This document shows positions 17,818-27,593 of a stretch of 64,000 bases of DNA, one piece after another; position 1 is the first letter of the stretch, and each line of letters begins with the position of its first letter. The notes beneath the pieces were generated by a model. The model was not told where the DNA came from. It made no database searches and saw only the letters and a list, made by a program, of their open reading frames with translations. The stretch is taken from the NCBI GenBank assembly GCA_964467925.1, contig CAYXSX010000006.1:1-64000 (forward strand), read 5' to 3'. A program made the position numbers and the translations under genes. The DNA comes from CAYXSX01 sp964467925. Its GTDB lineage: Bacteria > Pseudomonadota > Alphaproteobacteria > Micavibrionales > Micavibrionaceae.

Positions 17818-19719
17818 TTGATTAACCTGACCATCGATCCTGTGTTCCACATGTGGTTTGTGCTGGCGTTGACCGTGCTGGCTGTGGTTTTGTTCATCCG
17901 GGAAAAAGCGCCGCTTGAGATTACAAGCGTGGTCCTGCTGACCATTTTACTGGTTTTCGGTCAGATATTTCCGATTTTGGATGAGGATGGAAAAAATGCC
18001 CTGGGGGCGGCGGCTCTTTTGGCCGGGTTTGCCAATCCGTCTTTGATTGCGGTGCTTGCCTTGCTTGTAATGGGGCAGGCGATTATTCACAGCGATGCGC
18101 TCCACGCCGTCACAAATATGTTCCTGCGTAATTCCCGAAAATATGCATGGGTATGCATTATAGGCATTTTGCTTTTTGTCACGCTTATGAGTGCGTTTTT
18201 GAATAACACGCCGCTGGTAATTATCGTGATTCCCATTATACAGGCGCTGGCCAAATCCACCGGTATGTCGGACAGCCGCCTGATGATTCCGTTAAGTTAC
18301 GTCGCCATTCTTGGCGGCATGATGACGTTGATCGGATCGTCTACCAACCTTCTGGTGTCCAGCACGATGGCGGAGTTGGGTTTCAAACCGTTAGAGTTTT
18401 TCGATTTTTTCGTGCCCGGCGCTATTCTGGCGGGAATAGGGTTTGCCTATGTCGTTTTGGTGGTGCCGCGCATTCTTTCCGACCGTGCGCGTATGTCAAA
18501 GGGGCTGGTGGATGATGAAAAAGAGTTTGTGGCGGAAATGGATATCGCTGCAGACAGCAAGCTGATCGGAATGGAGTGCAAGCAGGGTCAGTTTCCTGAG
18601 CTTTATAATCTGAATGTAAAATTGATCCAGCGCGGCGGGCATTTGATCTTGCCGCCGTTCGAAGGATATAAAATCGAGGCGGGCGATATTATGATTGTCG
18701 CGGCCTCGCGCGATTCCCTGACCGAAATCCTGTCAAAACACCCCGGTTTCTTGCTTTCCGAAGAAGAAGAGGCACTGATCGAAACTAAAAAATCATCGGA
18801 AGAAGGGGAAAACGCTCCGGTCGACGAGGCCAAGTCGGCGGAAACGCGTGTGCTGGCGGAGATCATGATCACCCCCGCTTCGCGCATGCTGGATATGACG
18901 CTCGATCATGCCAATTTCGAGCGCCAGTTTGGCACGATTGTTCTGGGTATTCAGCGCCGCGCGCGCGTTGTGCGCCGCCGTCTGGGGCGTATAAGGCTGG
19001 AGCCGGGCGACGTTCTTCTGGTGGCGGGGGAGCGCAGTAATGTAAACGCCTTGCGCGATAACACCGACTTTATCGTGCTTTCGGGCTCCAAACGGGACAT
19101 GCCCGTGCCGCGTAAAGCGCCCGTGGCCATCGGCATATTTATTTGCGTGGTCGCTATGGCGGGCCTGAATATTCTTTCTATTCCCGTCGCGGCCATCGCG
19201 GGTGCGGTGATGATGATTATCACGGGTTGTCTGAATATCCGTCAGGCAACACGCGCTATAGACCGTAAGATTTTCATTCTTGTCGGCTCGATGCTCGCGC
19301 TCGGTTCGGCAATGCAGGCGACTGGCGGCGCACATTTTTTGGCCGAAAGTATTCTTTCTCTGCCGTTTGCCAATACGGCGTTTGTTGTTACTTCACTCTT
19401 GTTCATTCTCGTGGCGCTGGCGACAAACGTTCTGACCAACAATGCTTGCGCAATTCTGTTTACGCCAATTGCGATGAATCTGGCCGAGAGCATTCCGTTG
19501 CCTGAAGGGGCGACGCATGATTTAAGTTTCATTTTTGCCGTGACTGTTATTTTTGCGGCGAATTGTTCATTTGCTTCGCCCATCGGGTATCAGACCAACT
19601 TGCTGGTCATGGGGCCGGGGCATTACCGTTTCCGCGATTTCATCAAGGCGGGCGTGCCGTTGATGCTCATTATGTGGGCTGCATATACGGCGATCGCGCG
19701 TTATTATTTCGGGCTTTAA
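17818..19719 (+). CDS. SLC13-family transporter with two TrkA-C domains
   Basis: A 633-residue membrane protein of the DASS/SLC13 ion-transporter superfamily. Roughly five to six N-terminal helices, including the NTPLVIIVIP hairpin and GSSTNLLVS, are followed by two cytoplasmic TrkA-C (RCK_C) domains at about 210-295 and 340-425. A second helical half contains LTNNACAILFTPIA and SPIGYQTNLLV, the mirrored substrate and cation motifs. The substrate cannot be told from sequence; sulfate, dicarboxylate or other anions are possible. The TTG at 17818 is taken as start because AAAGG lies about 9 bp upstream; an ATG lies 33 bp further in. It ends exactly against the convergent next gene. Confidence 0.85.
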   Translation: MINLTIDPVFHMWFVLALTVLAVVLFIREKAPLEITSVVLLTILLVFGQIFPILDEDGKNALGAAALLAGFANPSLIAVLALLVMGQAIIHSDALHAVTNMFLRNSRKYAWVCIIGILLFVTLMSAFLNNTPLVIIVIPIIQALAKSTGMSDSRLMIPLSYVAILGGMMTLIGSSTNLLVSSTMAELGFKPLEFFDFFVPGAILAGIGFAYVVLVVPRILSDRARMSKGLVDDEKEFVAEMDIAADSKLIGMECKQGQFPELYNLNVKLIQRGGHLILPPFEGYKIEAGDIMIVAASRDSLTEILSKHPGFLLSEEEEALIETKKSSEEGENAPVDEAKSAETRVLAEIMITPASRMLDMTLDHANFERQFGTIVLGIQRRARVVRRRLGRIRLEPGDVLLVAGERSNVNALRDNTDFIVLSGSKRDMPVPRKAPVAIGIFICVVAMAGLNILSIPVAAIAGAVMMIITGCLNIRQATRAIDRKIFILVGSMLALGSAMQATGGAHFLAESILSLPFANTAFVVTSLLFILVALATNVLTNNACAILFTPIAMNLAESIPLPEGATHDLSFIFAVTVIFAANCSFASPIGYQTNLLVMGPGHYRFRDFIKAGVPLMLIMWAAYTAIARYYFGL

Positions 19720-21618
19720 TTATTCAGCAAGCATAGCGGAAAAGATGGCGGGTAGGGAGGCTTTGAACCGTAAATCGATGGCCACGGGCCGTCCGGCGAA
19801 TTGATCGGGGTTGTGCCCCTGAGCGGTCAGGATCACATCGACCTCGCCGGTCGGATCGCCGCTAAGCTTTATTTCAAAATCGTCATAGTGATAATTGCTA
19901 AGGGCCGCACGCGTGGCTTCGCGGCGTAAATCGTCACCGCTCAAGAACGCGGGCATGGTTTCAGGTGTGAATTTCAACACTCCCTTGCCTTGCGCGCGTA
20001 GCACTGCATCTTTAATCACCACGCGTTTGTTTTCCAGCGCGAGGGGCAGGGCGCCCTGCATTTTTCCGCTCATGCTTAAGCCCTGTTTTTTCATGGCGGC
20101 GGAGAGTTTTGAAAGGTCCAGATCGATAATCGTGACCATTGCCTGTTTTTTATTCGGATTTTCCGCCTTGAACATGCCGCCCAAAAGTGCGACCTGAAGA
20201 TCATGAATAACAGGCGCGGAACCCATTTTATGCGAGACGGTGGCGTTGCCTCTCTGGCTTATATCTTTGGCAAGCGGAAGGGCGAAGGTCACAGTGACGG
20301 GTTTTGCGGTTTCGGGTTTTTGAAGGCTTTGATAAGCGAAGCTGCCCCCCACCTTTTCAAAACGCCAGTTGCCGTAGCGCCAGACTCCATCGCGTAAACG
20401 GATGTTAAGACTGCCGTCCAGCGGGGCGGATTTTTCTTCCTGAGAAAAATCCCCCGACACGATCATGGTGCCGTGAAAAAACATATCTGTGACCTGCGCC
20501 AGCATTGCGGGCTCCATCGTGAACTTTCCCTTCAGTGTTCCGTTTTCAAGGCGGCTCATCGAGCCATCGATATTAAAGTTGCCGTCCTTATCGCTTAAGG
20601 TGAATGCAAAGAATTTTTTATCCGGCGTTTCAAGATTGATGGTGGGGCCTTCTATGCTTTCCAGCCATTGCGGGGGGGTGGAGAAAAACTCCATGCCGTG
20701 CTGGTTGAGGTAGTCCCTGATCTGGGAGGTGCGCGGGGCATGAAAACTGGTGCTTAAATTCCCGTTATGCCAGGTAAGGCCCGCCTCGATTTCTTCATGA
20801 CCCAGCGCACTGCCGCTGGCAAAAACGCTAAGCGGGGTCTGCGTGTCGGGCTGGTCGATGCTGATATTCGCGTCTTGCCAGGGGATGCCGTACAAATTCG
20901 CCGCGCCCGCCGTAAGCTGGGCATGAAGGATACGTACCGGGCCGGGGGTGAAAATGGCACTCGCTGTTCCGGCGACGCGCGAGACTTTCACCGGAGCAAG
21001 GTCCCATTTGCCGCTGAGCACTTCTACATCAAGCTGTGCCTCCTGTGGGTTTATGATCCGGCCCAGAATTTTGGCGTCCATGTTAAATTGCTTTTGCGCG
21101 CTGTTTACACTGAAGCTTACCGTGCGCGTGCCGTCATCCTGACGCAGAATTTCCCCATCGAAATTAATCAGGATGCCGCCAAGGCGACTGGAAAATAAAT
21201 CGATCTTGCCACTTTTAAATTCTATGCGGGAAACGGGAGCTTTATAAAGCAGCGCAAGAATTTCTTCGTTTTGAATGCCTGAGAGCTTTATTTGGCCGTC
21301 ATTTTCTAATGTGGCGGTAAGATGCATGCCATTGACGATGATTTTTGGCAGACCGGGGTTGAGCGCGTCGCGCCAAGTATAGGGCACGTTGATGCGTTGG
21401 ATGACGCTGAAACCCTCTTCATCGAAACTGAGATTGGTCAGGTAAAGTGCGTTATTTTTCAAGCGTGCTTTGATGTCTTGCGGGTTGTAAAAACCCCATT
21501 CCCGTACAAACGCGCGGGCGGAGGTTTCCACACGGTAAGGTAAAATACCAAGTGCGGCGTAGGCGAGTACACCGAACAACATCAGGCCCGAGAATAAAAA
21601 TACATACCGTTTTTTCAT
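19720..21618 (-). CDS. YdbH-like intermembrane transport protein
   Basis: A 632-residue protein with a single N-terminal membrane anchor (about residues 5-25, after MKKR) and a long periplasmic region of repeating beta strands, as in the AsmA/TamB/YdbH group that forms hydrophobic bridges for phospholipid movement between inner and outer membranes. The last 230 residues show the YdbH-type pattern: LRDGVWRYGNWRFEKVGGSF, DLDLSKLSAAMKKQGLSMSGKMQG, then ALSNYHYDDFEIKLSGDPTGEVDVIL and GHNP. Assignment to YdbH rather than another AsmA-like protein is likely but not certain. It is convergent with the SLC13 gene. The usual YnbE/YdbL partners are not seen next to it. Confidence 0.7.
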   Translation of the reverse strand: MKKRYVFLFSGLMLFGVLAYAALGILPYRVETSARAFVREWGFYNPQDIKARLKNNALYLTNLSFDEEGFSVIQRINVPYTWRDALNPGLPKIIVNGMHLTATLENDGQIKLSGIQNEEILALLYKAPVSRIEFKSGKIDLFSSRLGGILINFDGEILRQDDGTRTVSFSVNSAQKQFNMDAKILGRIINPQEAQLDVEVLSGKWDLAPVKVSRVAGTASAIFTPGPVRILHAQLTAGAANLYGIPWQDANISIDQPDTQTPLSVFASGSALGHEEIEAGLTWHNGNLSTSFHAPRTSQIRDYLNQHGMEFFSTPPQWLESIEGPTINLETPDKKFFAFTLSDKDGNFNIDGSMSRLENGTLKGKFTMEPAMLAQVTDMFFHGTMIVSGDFSQEEKSAPLDGSLNIRLRDGVWRYGNWRFEKVGGSFAYQSLQKPETAKPVTVTFALPLAKDISQRGNATVSHKMGSAPVIHDLQVALLGGMFKAENPNKKQAMVTIIDLDLSKLSAAMKKQGLSMSGKMQGALPLALENKRVVIKDAVLRAQGKGVLKFTPETMPAFLSGDDLRREATRAALSNYHYDDFEIKLSGDPTGEVDVILTAQGHNPDQFAGRPVAIDLRFKASLPAIFSAMLAE

Positions 21619-21668
21619 TGCGGAAAGACAATAGGGGAGAATGAGAGGGGCGTCTATCCCTCTTCCTT

Positions 21669-21755
21669 GTCATCCCGACCGGAGCGCGTCAGCGCGTAGT
21701 GGAGGGATCCCATTTTGTTAAGGCCAGATCCCTAGACTTCGCTCGAGATGACGGG
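21669..21755. repeat. Palindromic repeat, GTCATCC family
   Basis: An 87-bp element between the YdbH-like gene and parE. The left arm is GTCATCCCGACCGGAGCGCG and the right arm CTCGAGATGACGGG, with GGGATCC and GATCCC as an inner inverted pair. Confidence 0.8.
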
Positions 21756-21768
21756 AGAACAAAACGGC

Positions 21769-23793
21769 TTAAACGTCGATATCTTGCGCGAATTCGGCGT
21801 TGTCCTGAATGAACTTGAAACGTGCATCGGCGTTTTTACCCATCAGGCGGTCGACCAGATCGTCGATTTCGGCCACGGCGCTGGCGGGCGGCGTTTCCAG
21901 ATCGTCCTCAAGTTCGGAGGTTAGGCCGAGCGCGGCGATGGCATCGGGCAGGCTGACGCGGATCAGGGTGCGGCTTGAGGGTTTCATGGTGGTTTCTTTG
22001 AGCTGCGCCGCGGGCATTTCGCCAAGGCCCTTGAAGCGGGAAATATCCACCTTGCCCTTGCCCTTGAACATGGTTTCCATCAGCTCATTCTTATGTTCAT
22101 CGTCGCGGGCGTAAGCACTTAAGTTGCCGCTGACCAAGCGGTAAAGCGGGGGCATAGCGAGATAAAGATGGCCCTTTTCGATGAGCTGGCGCATATGGGT
22201 ATAGAAAAATGTGATCAGGAGCGAGGCAATATGCGCGCCGTCCACGTCGGCATCGGTCATGACGATGATGCGTTCATAACGCAGTTTTGACAGATCGAAA
22301 TCTCCGCCCGAGCCGGTACCCATCGCCTGAATAAGGTCCTGAATTTCCTGATTGGCACGAATTTTATCTTTGGTCGCGCTGACCACGTTCAGGATTTTAC
22401 CGCGCAGAGGGAGGATCGCTTGCGTTTCGCGGTTACGCCCCTGTTTGGCAGAGCCGCCCGCGCTGTCGCCCTCGACGATGAAAAGTTCAGTATCTTCGGC
22501 GTTCTGGCGCGAACAATCGGCGAGCTTGCCGGGAAGGCGGAGTTTGCGCGTGGCGCTTTTGCGGGCCATGGCGCGGTCGTCGCGGCGGCGCAGGCGTTCT
22601 TCGGCGCGGTCAATCAGGGTATCGATCAGCTCATTGCTTGCCATCGGATTGTCGGACAGCCAGTGGTCGAAATGGTCCTTGATCGCGACATCGACCCAGC
22701 GGGACACTTCGGGGGAGGCTAGTTTTTCTTTCGTCTGACCCTGAAACTGCGGTTCGCGGATGAAAACGGAGAGAAGCACGGCCGCACCGTTCATAATATC
22801 GTCGGCGGTAATCAGCGAAGTTTTCTTTTTACCCGTCATTTCGCCGTAGGCGCGGATGCTGCGTGAAAGCGCGCTGCGAAGTCCGGCCTCGTGTGATCCG
22901 CCCTGCGGCGTTGGTACGGTATTACAATAGGAATGCGAAAACCCCTCGCCATCCTTGGGCCATGTCACGGCGAATTCAACGCGGCCCTGATTTTCGGGCA
23001 GGGGGGCTTTGCCGTTGAACGCGGCTGGCACGATGGTGCGGCGTTCTTTAAGTGACGCCTCAAGAAAATCCAGCAAACCATTGGGAAATTTGAAAACATC
23101 TTCCGTCGGGACTTTACTGTCTTCGGCAATTTTGGAAGGGTCGCATTTCCAACGAATTTCTACGCCGGAAAAGAGATAGGCCTTGGAGCGCGCCATCTGG
23201 TAAAGCCATGAGGGTTTAAACGCAGCCTTGTCGCCAAAAATTTGCGGGTCGGGATGAAAATAGACGGCGGTGCCGCGGCGGTTGGAAACGGAGCCGAGAT
23301 TTTCGAGCTTGCCTTGCGGCAGGCCGCGGGAAAAACTTTGCTTGTAAAGCTGGCGGTCGCGCGCGACTTCTACCCACATATCATCGGAAAGCGCGTTAAC
23401 CACGGAAATACCCACGCCGTGCAAACCGCCGGATGTTTCGTAGGCCTTGTTCGAAAATTTGCCGCCTGAGTGCAGTGTGGTCAAAATCACTTCAAGCGCC
23501 GATTTTCCGGGATATTTCGGATGTTCGTCCACCGGAATGCCGCGGCCATTATCCTTGATGGTAATGCCGCCGCTTTCCTCCAGTGCAATCTCGATCCAGT
23601 CGGCATGTCCGGCCACGGCTTCGTCCATCGAGTTATCGAGAATTTCCCCCACGAGGTGGTGCAGGGCGCGTTCATCCGTGCCGCCGATATACATGCCCGG
23701 ACGCTGACGGACGGGCTCGAGCCCCTCGAGCACCTCGATCTGGGAGGCGTCATAGCTGTCGCTAGTTTTCGTGGATGCAAATAAATCGGCCAT
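21769..23793 (-). CDS. parE: DNA topoisomerase IV subunit B
   Basis: The ATPase subunit of topoisomerase IV, which decatenates daughter chromosomes. The 674-residue protein has a GHKL ATPase domain (EILDNSMDEAVAGHA, DNGRGIPVDEHPK, GGLHGVGISVVNAL), a transducer domain, and a Toprim domain with VEGDSAGGSAKQGRNR, LPLRGKILNV and the metal-binding DADVDGAHI. It ends RFKFIQDNAEF, as in ParE and GyrB. Assignment to ParE rather than GyrB rests on its length (short of the usual GyrB 800), the EGLEPVRQRPGMYIGG start and the QGRNRETQAILPLRGK variant. parC is not in the window. Confidence 0.92.
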   Translation of the reverse strand: MADLFASTKTSDSYDASQIEVLEGLEPVRQRPGMYIGGTDERALHHLVGEILDNSMDEAVAGHADWIEIALEESGGITIKDNGRGIPVDEHPKYPGKSALEVILTTLHSGGKFSNKAYETSGGLHGVGISVVNALSDDMWVEVARDRQLYKQSFSRGLPQGKLENLGSVSNRRGTAVYFHPDPQIFGDKAAFKPSWLYQMARSKAYLFSGVEIRWKCDPSKIAEDSKVPTEDVFKFPNGLLDFLEASLKERRTIVPAAFNGKAPLPENQGRVEFAVTWPKDGEGFSHSYCNTVPTPQGGSHEAGLRSALSRSIRAYGEMTGKKKTSLITADDIMNGAAVLLSVFIREPQFQGQTKEKLASPEVSRWVDVAIKDHFDHWLSDNPMASNELIDTLIDRAEERLRRRDDRAMARKSATRKLRLPGKLADCSRQNAEDTELFIVEGDSAGGSAKQGRNRETQAILPLRGKILNVVSATKDKIRANQEIQDLIQAMGTGSGGDFDLSKLRYERIIVMTDADVDGAHIASLLITFFYTHMRQLIEKGHLYLAMPPLYRLVSGNLSAYARDDEHKNELMETMFKGKGKVDISRFKGLGEMPAAQLKETTMKPSSRTLIRVSLPDAIAALGLTSELEDDLETPPASAVAEIDDLVDRLMGKNADARFKFIQDNAEFAQDIDV

Positions 23794-23869
23794 AAAAATT
23801 TTATTACTTGTATGTTATACTTACCCTCTATCCCTTATATTGTGCGGGATACGAAATCAACTCCCAAGG

Positions 23870-25012
23870 ATGAAAGGGACATCATTGAGACGGGGACAAC
23901 GCATTTTATTATTACTTCTGGCGGCTTTATGCCTTTCGGGCGGCTCGGCATTCGCGCAGGACCTGACAAAGCTTTCGCAAAAGGAATTGCCGAATATTCC
24001 TTTTATGCTGCAAGACCAGTTCGAAGCGCAAACGACACTGCATGAGGAAACCCCTTATAACGATGAAGCGCTTTCCTACCGTATTAGGCTGCCGCAAGAT
24101 TGGGTGAAGCAGGAGGTTTCGAAAGATAAATTCAAGTTGAGCGGGTATGCGCCGCTAGAAGTCGCCTATTATAAAAGCCCGGTGCGCAGCGACGAACAAA
24201 GTTTTTTCCGCATACAGGCCGTTGATTTGCCCGCGCCGATCACAGCGCAGAACTGGTTTTTACAGTATCTGAACACCAACGGCCTGACCATGGAGGGAAT
24301 TAAAATCCATGATGCGAACAGCGTGGAGGCTCTGCTTGTTGTGCTTGAACGGGACGTGACCTATGCGGTGCGGATTGTGGCCAAGATTGTTGGCGACCGC
24401 ATCGTGTTGGCGAAATTTTACGTGCCCACCAGCCACTGGACGGAAGAACGCGTGTTGCAAGCGCAGGCCATGGATTCTTTTACCCTTGTCCATCAGGATG
24501 AATTTGAATTCGACCAGACGCGGCGTTTCGTCTTCCCCGATATTGCCTATTTTAGTTATCCGCTTAACTGGAAGCTTCAGGCGTTTCAGCTTCACAGCGG
24601 GGAGCGCAAGATCGTTCGCCTGATAAAAGATTCAGGTAAGCAGTTTTTGGACGGCCAGATCGATATTCAGATTGTGCCGCGCAGCACCAGTCCGGGCATC
24701 GAAAGTGAAATCGTTACGCTTCACGACCAGTATAAAAAGCTGGGCTTTAGTGTCGGGCCCGTGCTTTCGCAAAAAGAAGGGTATAAATTTTCAGACTGGA
24801 TAATCTTCGGCGCGGTTGAATCTTATGAAGCCGTTCATAAAAAACAAAATGAACTGGCGCCGCATGAGCTCTGGTTCGGCGTGCTGGCGACGGAAGATTA
24901 CTTTATTCTTGCCTCTCTTCTTACTCCGGCAAAGCAAACCGATTTGACGATCTGGTCAGAAAATGCGAGCACCTTCCGCCGCACGCTTGAGACGTTGAAT
25001 AAGGAAAAATAA
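23870..25012 (+). CDS. Hypothetical secreted protein, two similar modules
   Basis: Not recognised. The protein starts with a Sec signal peptide (basic LRRGQR, then a run of Leu/Ala to about residue 26, cleavage near AFAQ). I give the ATG at 23870, but TTG at 23885 has a better-placed AAAGGGA upstream and may be the true start. The mature part seems to contain two similar segments, each opening with a Tyr/Pro/Trp motif (SYRIRLPQDWVKQE near 70 and AYFSYPLNWKLQ near 220) and followed by mixed beta strands. This suggests an internal duplication. It is divergent from parE across a 76-bp gap and convergent with glnA. Confidence 0.75.
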   Translation: MKGTSLRRGQRILLLLLAALCLSGGSAFAQDLTKLSQKELPNIPFMLQDQFEAQTTLHEETPYNDEALSYRIRLPQDWVKQEVSKDKFKLSGYAPLEVAYYKSPVRSDEQSFFRIQAVDLPAPITAQNWFLQYLNTNGLTMEGIKIHDANSVEALLVVLERDVTYAVRIVAKIVGDRIVLAKFYVPTSHWTEERVLQAQAMDSFTLVHQDEFEFDQTRRFVFPDIAYFSYPLNWKLQAFQLHSGERKIVRLIKDSGKQFLDGQIDIQIVPRSTSPGIESEIVTLHDQYKKLGFSVGPVLSQKEGYKFSDWIIFGAVESYEAVHKKQNELAPHELWFGVLATEDYFILASLLTPAKQTDLTIWSENASTFRRTLETLNKEK

Positions 25013-25025
25013 AGACAGCGACCAA

Positions 25026-26453
25026 TCAGGATGAATAATACATCTTGAATTCGATGGGGTGGGGCATGGTCTCAAAAGCTTCCACTTCCTGCATCTTAAG
25101 GGCTATATAAGCCTCGATCATGTCTTTCGAGAACACATCGCCCTTGAGCAGGAATTCGTGATCTCCGGCCAGCGCGTCCAGCGCCTGACGAAGTGAGCTG
25201 CAGACATGCGGGATTTTCGCCAGCTCTTCGGGCGGCAGGTGATAAAGGTCTTTATCCGCCGCTTCGCCGGGATGGATTTTATTTTCGATACCGTCAAGCC
25301 CGGCCATCAACATTGCGGTAAATGCCAGATATGGGTTTGCGATGGGGTCGGGGAAGCGGACTTCCACGCGCTTGCCCTTCGGGCCGTCGGAGAAGGGAAT
25401 GCGGCAGGAGGCCGAACGGTTGCGGGCGGAATACGCCAGCAGCACGGGCGCTTCGTAGCCGGGCACCAGACGTTTATAGCTGTTGGTGCCGGGGTTGGTG
25501 AAGGCGTTGAGCGCGCGGGCGTGGCGGATGATTCCGCCGATATAATAAAGCGCGGTTTCGGACAGGCCCGCATATTTATCACCCGCAAAAAGCGGCGTTC
25601 CGGCCTTCCAGATTGATTGGTGGCAGTGCATGCCAGATCCATTGTCGCCATATACAGGCTTGGGCAGGAAGGTCGCGCTCTTACCGTAGCTGTTGGCCAC
25701 GTTATGCACGACATGCTTGTAAATCTGCATGTTATCGGCAGTGGCCAGCATGGTGGAAAACAAAATGCCAAGTTCGCATTGAGAGGGGGCGACCTCGTGG
25801 TGGTGTTTTTCCACCGCAACGCCCATCGATTCCATAACGGTCAACATTTCTCCGCGAATATCGGAAAGGCTGTCTATCGGCGCTTCGGGGAAATAGCCGC
25901 CCTTGACAGTGGGGCGGTGGCCCATATTGCCGCCGGGATACTCCTTGCCGGAATTATAGGGGCCTTCTTCGCTGTCGAAATAATAACCGACATGGTTCAT
26001 TTCGCAATTAACCTGAACGTTGTCGAAAATGAAGAACTCGGCTTCGGGGCCGAAATAGGCTGTATCGGCAATACCTGTCTTGGTCAGGTAAGCTTCGGCC
26101 GCACGGGCGATAGAACGTGGGTCACGGTTATACGGGGCCTTTGTGTCCGGATCATGCACGAAACAGAAAATTTTCAGCGTCTTTTGCGCGGCAAAGGGAT
26201 CGAGAGCGCAGCGTTTGATATCCGGGATCAGTAGCATGTCGGATTCATTAATGTCTTTCCAACCTGCGATGGAAGAGCCGTCGAAGAAAATGCCGTCCTC
26301 AATCATGGCCTTGTCAAAGGTGCTGACGTGCTGGGCGGTGTGTTGCCATTTACCGCGCATATCGGTGAAATTGAAATCGATGTAAACAATTTCGTTTTCA
26401 GTGACGAATTTTAAAATTTCCGCAGGGCTTTTGAAGGAAAGAACGCCAGACAT
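25026..26453 (-). CDS. glnA: Glutamine synthetase type I
   Basis: Forms glutamine from glutamate, ammonia and ATP, the central step of ammonia assimilation. The start MSGVLSF at 26453 has GAGGATC 8 bp upstream; a longer reading frame runs back into tRNA-His and is rejected. The 475-residue length is that of dodecameric GS-I. Visible motifs are DGSSIAGW, the metal-binding PEAEFF and HHHEVAPSQ, GSGMHCHQS, and NRSASCRIP. Tyr404 in KDLYHLPPEE corresponds to the site adenylylated by GlnE in the regulated beta subtype. No glnB is adjacent, unlike the common alphaproteobacterial glnB-glnA pair. Confidence 0.96.
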   Translation of the reverse strand: MSGVLSFKSPAEILKFVTENEIVYIDFNFTDMRGKWQHTAQHVSTFDKAMIEDGIFFDGSSIAGWKDINESDMLLIPDIKRCALDPFAAQKTLKIFCFVHDPDTKAPYNRDPRSIARAAEAYLTKTGIADTAYFGPEAEFFIFDNVQVNCEMNHVGYYFDSEEGPYNSGKEYPGGNMGHRPTVKGGYFPEAPIDSLSDIRGEMLTVMESMGVAVEKHHHEVAPSQCELGILFSTMLATADNMQIYKHVVHNVANSYGKSATFLPKPVYGDNGSGMHCHQSIWKAGTPLFAGDKYAGLSETALYYIGGIIRHARALNAFTNPGTNSYKRLVPGYEAPVLLAYSARNRSASCRIPFSDGPKGKRVEVRFPDPIANPYLAFTAMLMAGLDGIENKIHPGEAADKDLYHLPPEELAKIPHVCSSLRQALDALAGDHEFLLKGDVFSKDMIEAYIALKMQEVEAFETMPHPIEFKMYYSS

Positions 26454-26477
26454 ATTATGATCCTCACATGCTTTGAC

Positions 26478-26550
26478 AGGGCCCTGCTTCGCCGAGGCTT
26501 CGCAGGGCATTAACCTTTGTAACGCTCGCGTGGGTTCGCTAACAAAGGTT
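26478..26550. repeat. Two consecutive hairpins between glnA and tRNA-His
   Basis: The first is a hairpin of CCCTGC and GCAGGG around CTTCGCCGAGGCTTC. The second is a longer inverted pair, ATTAACCTTTGT and ACAAAGGTTAAT, around a GC-rich centre. Both lie just 3' of the reverse-strand tRNA-His and before glnA. They may end the tRNA transcript or be another small palindromic element. Confidence 0.6.
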
Positions 26551-26552
26551 AA

Positions 26553-26629
26553 TGGGGCGACCGACGGGACTCGAACCCGCGACAACTCGGATCACAACCG
26601 AGGGCTCTACCAGCTGAGCTACGGCCGCC
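26553..26629 (-). tRNA. tRNA-His (GTG)
   Basis: A 77-nt cloverleaf on the reverse strand. It has the extra G at position -1 opposite discriminator C that identifies tRNA-His, an acceptor stem GCGGCCG paired with CGGTCGC, anticodon loop TTGTGAT with anticodon GTG, T-loop TTCGAGT, and an encoded CCA end. Confidence 0.97.
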
Positions 26630-26701
26630 ATAAATGTTCCACTTTGTATAGTTTTATCGCATAATGCCCGTCAAGTGAATTGATGTAATTAAGGCCTATA
26701 A

Positions 26702-27460
26702 ATGATAAAAAAGAACGCTTTAGAGCTTTGGAAGGATAAATTTCCCCGTCCGGCGAAGGATGGCCACAAATACGACCGAGGATCGGCGGTTGTTTATGGT
26801 GCGCCTGAATTAACGGGGGCGAGTCGGCTGGCGGCAAGTGCTTGCGCGCGAATAGGGGCGGGGCTGACCACCGTTTTGTGCAGCCTGGAAACGACCGTAA
26901 TCTACCGCTCCAGCCTGCCCGCTCATATCATGGTACGTGATGATTTGAATTGGAATGATGCCCGAATTACGGCCAGATTATACGGGTCCGGCGGGCTGGC
27001 GAGGGGGGTGAAGATAAAAACGGCGCGTGCCGCGGTTCTGGATGCGGACGCGCTTTTTTGTTTGCCCGGGGATTTACATGAAAACATAGTACTCACGCCG
27101 CATGAGGGGGAATTTACCCGCGCTTTTCCGGATATAACAGGCAGCCGGGAGGAAAGAGCGCTTGCGGCAGCCGCGCAAACCGGCGCGGTTGTAGTTTTGA
27201 AGGGCGCTGAAACCTTAATCGCGGCGCCGGACGGGCGGATTGTAAGACAAGAGCAGAGCTCGCCCTATCTGGCCAGCGGGGGAACGGGCGACGTGCTGGC
27301 GGGCATGATTACGGGCCTTCTGGCGCAGGGTATGGGCGGGTTTGACGCGTCTTGCGCCGCCGTATGGATCCATGCGCAGGCGGGCATAAAAGCGGGGGCA
27401 GGGCTGGTGGCGAGTGACCTGCCTGACATTATCCCTGAAATCATTAAGGATTTCGCTTGA
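26702..27460 (+). CDS. nnrD: ADP-dependent (S)-NAD(P)H-hydrate dehydratase
   Basis: Repairs hydrated NADH and NADPH by dehydrating the S epimer at the expense of ADP (or ATP). The 252-residue protein matches only the C-terminal ribokinase-like half of the usual fused NnrE-NnrD enzyme. RGSAVVYGAPELTGASRLAA, LTPHEGEFTR, VVLKGAETLIA and SGGTGDVLAGMITGLLAQG are visible; the last contains the catalytic Asp. The N-terminal NnrE epimerase domain is absent, so a separate epimerase must be encoded elsewhere if repair is complete. It starts 72 bp after the divergent tRNA-His. Confidence 0.92.
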   Translation: MIKKNALELWKDKFPRPAKDGHKYDRGSAVVYGAPELTGASRLAASACARIGAGLTTVLCSLETTVIYRSSLPAHIMVRDDLNWNDARITARLYGSGGLARGVKIKTARAAVLDADALFCLPGDLHENIVLTPHEGEFTRAFPDITGSREERALAAAAQTGAVVVLKGAETLIAAPDGRIVRQEQSSPYLASGGTGDVLAGMITGLLAQGMGGFDASCAAVWIHAQAGIKAGAGLVASDLPDIIPEIIKDFA

Positions 27461-27507
27461 ATTCTCGCCTCCGAGCGATTACACAATAGGCCACCATAAA
27501 ACGCGGC

Positions 27508-27592
<85 letters not shown>

Positions 27593-27593
27593 G

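Noticed and set aside
21769..23793. gyrB instead of parE
   Set aside because: The length of 674 residues and the ParE-like motif variants fit topoisomerase IV better, though a search against both families would settle it.
26454..26585. N-terminal extension of glnA through the tRNA-His region
   Set aside because: A good ribosome binding site stands before 26453, and the extension would be encoded by the tRNA and hairpins.
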